A stretch of DNA of 64,000 nucleotides. It comes from Armigeres subalbatus. Taxonomy: Eukaryota > Arthropoda > Insecta > Diptera > Culicidae. The notes beneath the pieces are model-generated. The model was given only the letters and a program-made list of their open reading frames with translations. It had not been told where the DNA came from and did not search any database. Both the position numbers and the translations under genes were made by a program. The stretch's first letter is position 1. Each line of letters opens with the position of its first letter. Positions 58,940 through 64,000 of this stretch are shown one piece after another. The DNA lies in NCBI RefSeq assembly GCF_024139115.2, contig NC_085140.1, positions 293,475,293-293,539,292 on the forward strand, given 5' to 3'.

Positions 58940-59900
58940 TGTACCTAACCGGTAATTTTCTTTCTCGATTACTTCTTCGTACTCCCTGTGTATCAGATTC
59001 ATCTTCTGAATACTGATCTTCGAAAGTACTTTCATAGTCCCTTTCTAGTGAAATTTCTGTTAGTGTATTTTCATCACTAACGCTCGTCTGTCTAGAGATG
59101 TTTCTTCTCTTTCTCTATTTGCCAGCACCTTTACGTCCTCCACAACTGTCTCATCGGTGACCATGTGCTCGGTTGCCCCAGAGACGCCATCCTTCTCCCA
59201 GCAAACAGCGCGTGCTTCTTCTTCGTCTGTTTTTGCCTTTCTCGTACAACCAAGTTGTACCGAAAGGCTATCATTTCACTCCGAAAACGAACTTTTTATA
59301 GAAGCTTCGGAGACCCATAGTGTTAAATACCATTCGACTCAGCTCGACGAGCTGAACAAATGTCTGTCTGTCCGTGTGTATGTATGTGTGTATGTGTGTA
59401 TGTGTGTGCACAAAAGCTAAGAAAAACATTAGACAACTTTTCATATAGTAATCCTGAACCGATTTCCTCGCAAAAAGTTTCATTCGACAGGGGACAAAGG
59501 CTAGTTGATCACTATTGAATTTCAAAACGATCGACCGTTGCGTTCAAAAGTTATAAAGAAAATGGTACATCGAACCATATTCACTATATAAGGTTGGTGT
59601 CTTGGCTAAATGCGAGAAAGGCAGTATCACTACTCGGTGAATTAAGTTGGGTTTTTTTTTCGTTTTCGGACAGCGATTCTTATAGTGCCCTGCTTCACCG
59701 TATCCGAAGCACTTAACCGCGTTCTTCTTTCCTGATTTGTTTATCAAGGCAACACTGGATCCATCCGGACGACCTCCGACGTGGACTGAAGCGAGTTCGG
59801 CATCGAGCAGCATTCGTTTGATGTCGTAAATCGGCTTGCGGACTCAATTCCTTGTTCGATAGAACGGCCAAAGCGCCTGTCCTGTATTATTCCGGCACAG
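58940..59900 (-). pseudogene. Copia-type gag-pol relic
   Basis: On the minus strand 59640-59813 encodes a zinc-knuckle-like CFGYGEAGHYKNRCPK, in which the second Cys is replaced by Tyr. At about 58945-59005 RRSNRERKLP is a linker typical between integrase and RT in copia elements. The two pieces are separated by the repeat at 59234-59623. Highly decayed. Confidence 0.5.
59234..59623. mobile_element. 390-bp element with TGCCTTTCTCG ends
   Basis: Starts TGCCTTTCTCGTACAAC and ends GCGAGAAAGGCA, an 11-bp inverted repeat with one mismatch. Contains a TGTGTGTATG tract and ATTCGACTCAGCTCGACGAG. A second partial copy is at 30180-30364. No clear duplication. Inserted in the copia relic. Confidence 0.7.
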
Positions 59901-59929
59901 CCATCAGCAAAGCATATTCGGCAAAACCG

Positions 59930-61139
59930 TGGTTACTCTAATCTGGGTTCGAGTATCTAAACTCAAATCTGGGTAACCGAACAAGCGAAAAAATCTGGGT
60001 AACCGGTACTCAGCTATTTTTTAAAAGACAGAATCGCCGTCTTCGACCAGAGGTCGCACAGACTGAACACATCTAGCATGAGACAACGGACAAGGACATT
60101 TACACTTTCGCTCCAGAAAATTATTATTGTGTAAAAAATGTTGAAGAAAACAACTTCCCCAAACGCATATCACTTGCCGGCTGTGCCGACAATGCTCCGC
60201 CGCCATTAATTTGACCATGCTTACCTTTTTCTTGCTGCATTCAGCAAGCATTTACTCCGCCATACAACGTTGACGCCATGTTGTTATATCCACATCTGTG
60301 TTATATCCGAAAATGTGTAAGTCCCCGGTTACCCAGATTTCGGGTCCGTCCATTTTGTTGACATAACCAGGGGTGGCACTGCGCATCTCGATTCGAACGT
60401 AATTCTATCGAGTCGAACATGTTTGGCATTACGGCTTTCGATTCGATCTCGAAAACGACTCATCGTTCGAGTATGCTCGAGGAGGTACAAGAATACCGAG
60501 ATGTTTTGGCATTATGGATATTCGATAGCACACTGGAAAACGACTCAAGTCGAATGAAAAACACTCGTCATCTTTATAGCTTTCGAATGTTGTTCGAGAG
60601 TCATTTCTTGCTGGAAGTTTTTAATTATATTTGTTATTATTTCTCTACGGGAAGAGAATAAATGTTTCATTATTGTATCTTGAAGGAAAGAATGTCATTA
60701 GTATACCTACTTTTAAAGTTTCCAGACATTCCCTGTGTCGCATCGGACCGAGTCAGACGCATTTAGTTTGGATCTCTTCACGCGAACTCGATAAAGTGCT
60801 TTTTCAAGTTTACTTTGCCAAATATACGGCACCGAAGTTTCGCAAGGTGAATTCCTGGCGACCAGAAGGAAGCGGGCTGTAATTGGTAAATTACCAACCG
60901 GTAATCATTACAGCGCCGTGAATATCAGCATTCGGACAGAGCATCATCCATCCCCGTACGACGACGTTCGTAGGCACCTACAAAGGCAACAACAAAACGG
61001 CTAAGTACCTATTCGCTTTGTATTGTTTGCATGCGGTGGAGTTGGGTACACTTTTTCTCGACAGAAAGAATCGGACAGTGCAGAAAGAGTGGGCATTAGC
61101 CTGGTCCAAAAATATATTTTTTCTTAAATAAATTTATTT
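59930..61139. other. No supported gene; short inverted repeat
   Basis: TCTGGGTAACCG occurs twice near 59975-60005 and its complement CGGTTACCCAGA near 60325, suggesting a decayed palindromic element. The ORFs at 60419-60882 are not recognised. Confidence 0.5.
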
Positions 61140-61159
61140 AAGTTTTTTATCTTTGATAC

Positions 61160-62195
61160 ATGGATGAAGTGAGTGGAGGCGAAACGCCTCCCAAAGACAA
61201 TGTCGTTCGCACGCGATTTTACCAGGCCACATCACCTGGTCCCTGGGTTGTTTATTTCCGGCAGAAAGTGAAAAGTATTGATTTTTAGGAATCAAACGTG
61301 ACTTGACGCGTCGTTTTCCGAAAACTGATTTTCATCAGATCAATCGGAACAAACTACGCGTAACCGCACCTACATACCAGGATGCAAATGCTATCGCAAA
61401 AGACCAGAACTATCATGCGGCATATATGGTTTTATGTCCCGTCGCGGGAGGTCGAGATTGAAGGCGTAATTAACGCAGCGAGCCTGACTTGCAAGGATGT
61501 ACTTGCAGGAAAAGGCCGTTTAAAGAATGCCCTGCAGTCTACCGTGGATATTCTGGACTGCAAGGAATTGCATTCAGCAGCTATGGTAGATGGTAAAAAA
61601 GTATATTCGAAGTCAGGTTCGCTACGGGTAACGTTTGCCGGTTCGATACTCCCAAAATATGTAGATATCGAAAATATGTTGTTTCCGGTGCGTCTTTTTG
61701 TACCCAGAGTTTTCAATTGTACCAACTGCAAACAGTTGGGGCACACTGCCGAGTTTTGCGACAACAAGCCCCGTTGTGGCAAATGTTTTGAAAAGCATAG
61801 GGAGGAGTCCTGCCAACAACAAGTTACAAAGTGCGCTTATTGTGGCATGGACCCTCCCCATGGTTTGCAAGAATGCCCGGTGTACAAAAAGCGCACCCAA
61901 AAAGTTAAGCGCTCGTTAGTACAGCGCTCTAAGCAGTCGTATGCAGAAATGGTGAAGTCGCAAGACACATCCGCAACTGCCAACGCAACGGCTGCTATTT
62001 CAGCTGCCGTTCAAGTAAGTGATTGTTAGGTGGTGATTTCCATAGACAAATCGGACTCTGACGTAGCCGATATGGTTGATTCTGCGGAGGTACACGTACC
62101 CGAAAAGAGGAAGAAACCGTCTTCCCCGGGATTGCGCCGTAAGAAAACAAAAATCATCCCTGGAAGCTTACCTGAATCTGATGGTAAATGGTGAT
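61160..62195 (+). pseudogene. ORF1 (gag-like) of an I-clade-like non-LTR retrotransposon
   Basis: Starts at ATG 61160 (MDEVSGGETPPKDN, then GPWVVYFRQ). Frames slip by one base at about 61287 and 61430, then 61430-62026 is open. It contains YVPSREVEIEGV and, at about 61710-61880, three zinc knuckles (CTNCKQLGHTAEFC, CGKCFEKHREESC, CAYCGMDPPHGLQEC), the RNA-binding region of I/Loner-type ORF1. An in-frame TAG at 62027-62029 interrupts a Lys/Pro-rich tail that stays open to about 62195. Codons around the breaks suggest recent decay or sequence errors. Confidence 0.85.
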
Positions 62196-62524
62196 TATTT
62201 AAAATTCCGAAGCAACCTGTCTATACTGCTCCTTTTGACCCATGTTGCAGTAGGACATTCCCGCCATTGCCTAAAACTGATGTTACAAAGAAACATCAGT
62301 CAAGGAATATCTCTGAGCAGAAAACTGCTACTCGCACTTCCAAGAAAAGAATCTCGTCCAAGCGAGGATTGATATCCTTTAAGGACCTTGTGGATCGTAT
62401 TTTGAACTTATTCAATATTCCGAATTCATTGAGGCCAATCATTGACCTCTTTATTCCAACAGTTGAAAGTTATCTGAAGCAATTGACTGTTTCATGGCCC
62501 TTCTTGCAGGACTTGTATCTTTCG

Positions 62525-64000
62525 ATGGATAATACGGCCATACAAGATACAATCACTGTGCTGCAGTGGAACTGTCACAGTCTGAAACATAAATTGGACG
62601 TGTTTAAGTTTTAATTCGCAACTCCGATTGCGATATATTTGCACTCTGTGAAACATGGCTTTCTTCTGAAGATGAAATCAACTTCCACGATTTTAACATT
62701 ATTCGCCAAGATCGGAATGATCATTATGGTGGCGTTCTTTTGGGAATCAAAAATGTCACACTTTCTACAGAATTCCCATTCCGACTGTTAATGGTTTAGA
62801 AATCGTCGCTTGCCAAGTAAATGTAAAGAAAAAGACCTTTGCATAGCTTCAGTGTATATTCCCCAAATGCCTCACTTAATCGTCGGCATCTTTGGAGCGC
62901 AGTCTCTCTTTTATCATCCCCAGTTTTAATACTGGGTGATATGAATGCACATGGTATTGCATGGGGCGAAACTAGAGACGATAACAGAGCGCCTATTTTC
63001 TATGATTTGTGCGACGATTTCAACTTGAATATTTTGAACACAGGCGAAGTAACTCGAATAGGACCTCAAGGTCAGGAAAGTCGAATAGATCTGTCTTTAT
63101 GCTCTAATTCACTATCATTAGATTGCACGTGGAAGGTAATCCAAGATCCCCATGGTAGTGACCACATGCCGATAGTCACCACAATCAAAAGCGGCTATCA
63201 TCGATCAGTGCCAGTTAATGTTCCTTTCGACCTCACGAAAAACATTGACTGGCAAAATTCATCGGCGGTAAAAATTGGTATTGAATCAACTGATATTCTT
63301 CCTCCACTGGATGAGTATCGATTCCTTATCGAATTGATTCATAAAAGCGCACTAGAAGCTCAGAAACGACGCGTTCCAAGTACATCTGTCATAAGAAGAC
63401 CAGCCACTCCTGGATGGGATGATGAATGTACTAAGTTGTATTCCGAGAAATCTGATGCCTTCAAGGCTTTCCGTAAACACGGAAGGTCTGAGCTTTTCGA
63501 AAAGTATTTGAGGCTTGAAAGAAAGCTCAAAAATCTTCTCAAGGCTAAAAACGTAGCTACTGGCGACGTTTTGTTGAGGGACTATCACGAGAAACCTCAA
63601 TGACAACACTTTGGAAAACGGCCCGCAACATGCGGAACCGCATTTCCACCAATGAGAGTGAAGAATACTCCAATCGATGGATATTCAACTTCGCAAAAGG
63701 TCTGCCCAGATTCCGTACCAGCAGAACCGCTATTTCGAGAATCAGTCACTGATCCCGGTTCTTTGGGTGGACCATTCTCAATGCTGGAACTTTCTATGTC
63801 TCTTCTTTCATCAAACAATTCTTCTCCGGGATGCGATAATATCAAATTCAATCTTCTTAAAAACCTCCCAGATATCGCTAAAAGACGATTACTTGACCTG
63901 TACAACTGTTTCATGGAGTACAACATTGTGCCCCCAGAATGGCGACAGGTCAAAGTAATAGCTATTAAAAAGCCTGAGAAACCAGTGTCTGATCACAATT
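62525..64000 (+). pseudogene. ORF2: AP endonuclease and start of RT (runs off window)
   Basis: ATG 62525 leads into VLQWNCHSLKHK, the first motif of the APE-type endonuclease. After frameshifts near 62610 and 62790-62840, 62839-63603 carries LILGDMNAHGIAWG, SRIDLSLCSN and GSDHMPIVT, the catalytic Asp/His motifs that nick target DNA. After another slip near 63600 the start of RT appears (SPGCDNIKFNLLKNLP, then PPEWRQVKVIAIKKP). The catalytic YADD-type box lies beyond the window. Confidence 0.92.

Noticed and set aside
58685..58948. 87-codon plus ORF
   Set aside because: No recognisable domain, and the neighbours are repeats; too little to call a gene.
60365..60400. hAT-like end CAGGGGTGGCACTGCGC
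   Set aside because: No matching inverted end or 8-bp duplication found downstream.

Overview
The window reads as nuclear DNA of an Aedes mosquito, most likely Aedes aegypti. The species is an inference from three things: rDNA units of about 8.7 kb with a short (about 1.7 kb) spacer of tandem subrepeats, a very dense load of short inverted-repeat elements, and the mix of non-LTR, gypsy, BEL and copia relics. Real host genes are few.

Positions 1-21997 hold three consecutive rDNA units on the plus strand. Unit 1 lacks the first ~100 nt of 18S, unit 2 is complete, and unit 3 breaks off inside 28S at about 21997. Each unit runs 18S, ITS1, 5.8S, ITS2, 28S, then a spacer with three ~265-bp subrepeats, a CAGT-rich tract and a (GA)n tract. 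The three copies disagree by small indels even at universally conserved rRNA positions, so this part looks poorly polished. Long ORFs there are shadows.

Positions 22111-28939 hold a gypsy/errantivirus-type LTR retrotransposon on the minus strand. It has AGTT...AACT LTRs, a CGCG target duplication, a tRNA-Lys primer site, and gag, protease, RT, RNase H, integrase and an env-like region, all broken by frameshifts. From 29 to 46 kb the DNA is a patchwork: a small Gly/Tyr-rich gene candidate, several MITEs with exact target-site duplications, a non-LTR fragment beside a BEL/Pao integrase relic, a degenerate minisatellite, a pair of near-identical 421-bp MITEs, a 3.8-kb DNA transposon with ~510-bp inverted repeats and a decayed transposase, and a small LTR element whose right LTR carries nested insertions.

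Positions 46.7-47.9 kb are the clearest host locus. RpL38 (eL38) lies on the minus strand with a 5'TOP leader. A predicted three-exon gene for a 60-residue protein starts 15 bp away on the other strand. From 49.5 to 58.3 kb come more nested elements: a 1.45-kb TIR element with internal palindromic tandem units, and a 3.78-kb hAT-like insertion with CGCCG-rich ends that sits inside a ~125-bp satellite array. The window ends with a copia relic and the 5' part of an I-clade-like non-LTR retrotransposon (61.16-64 kb) that runs off the edge.
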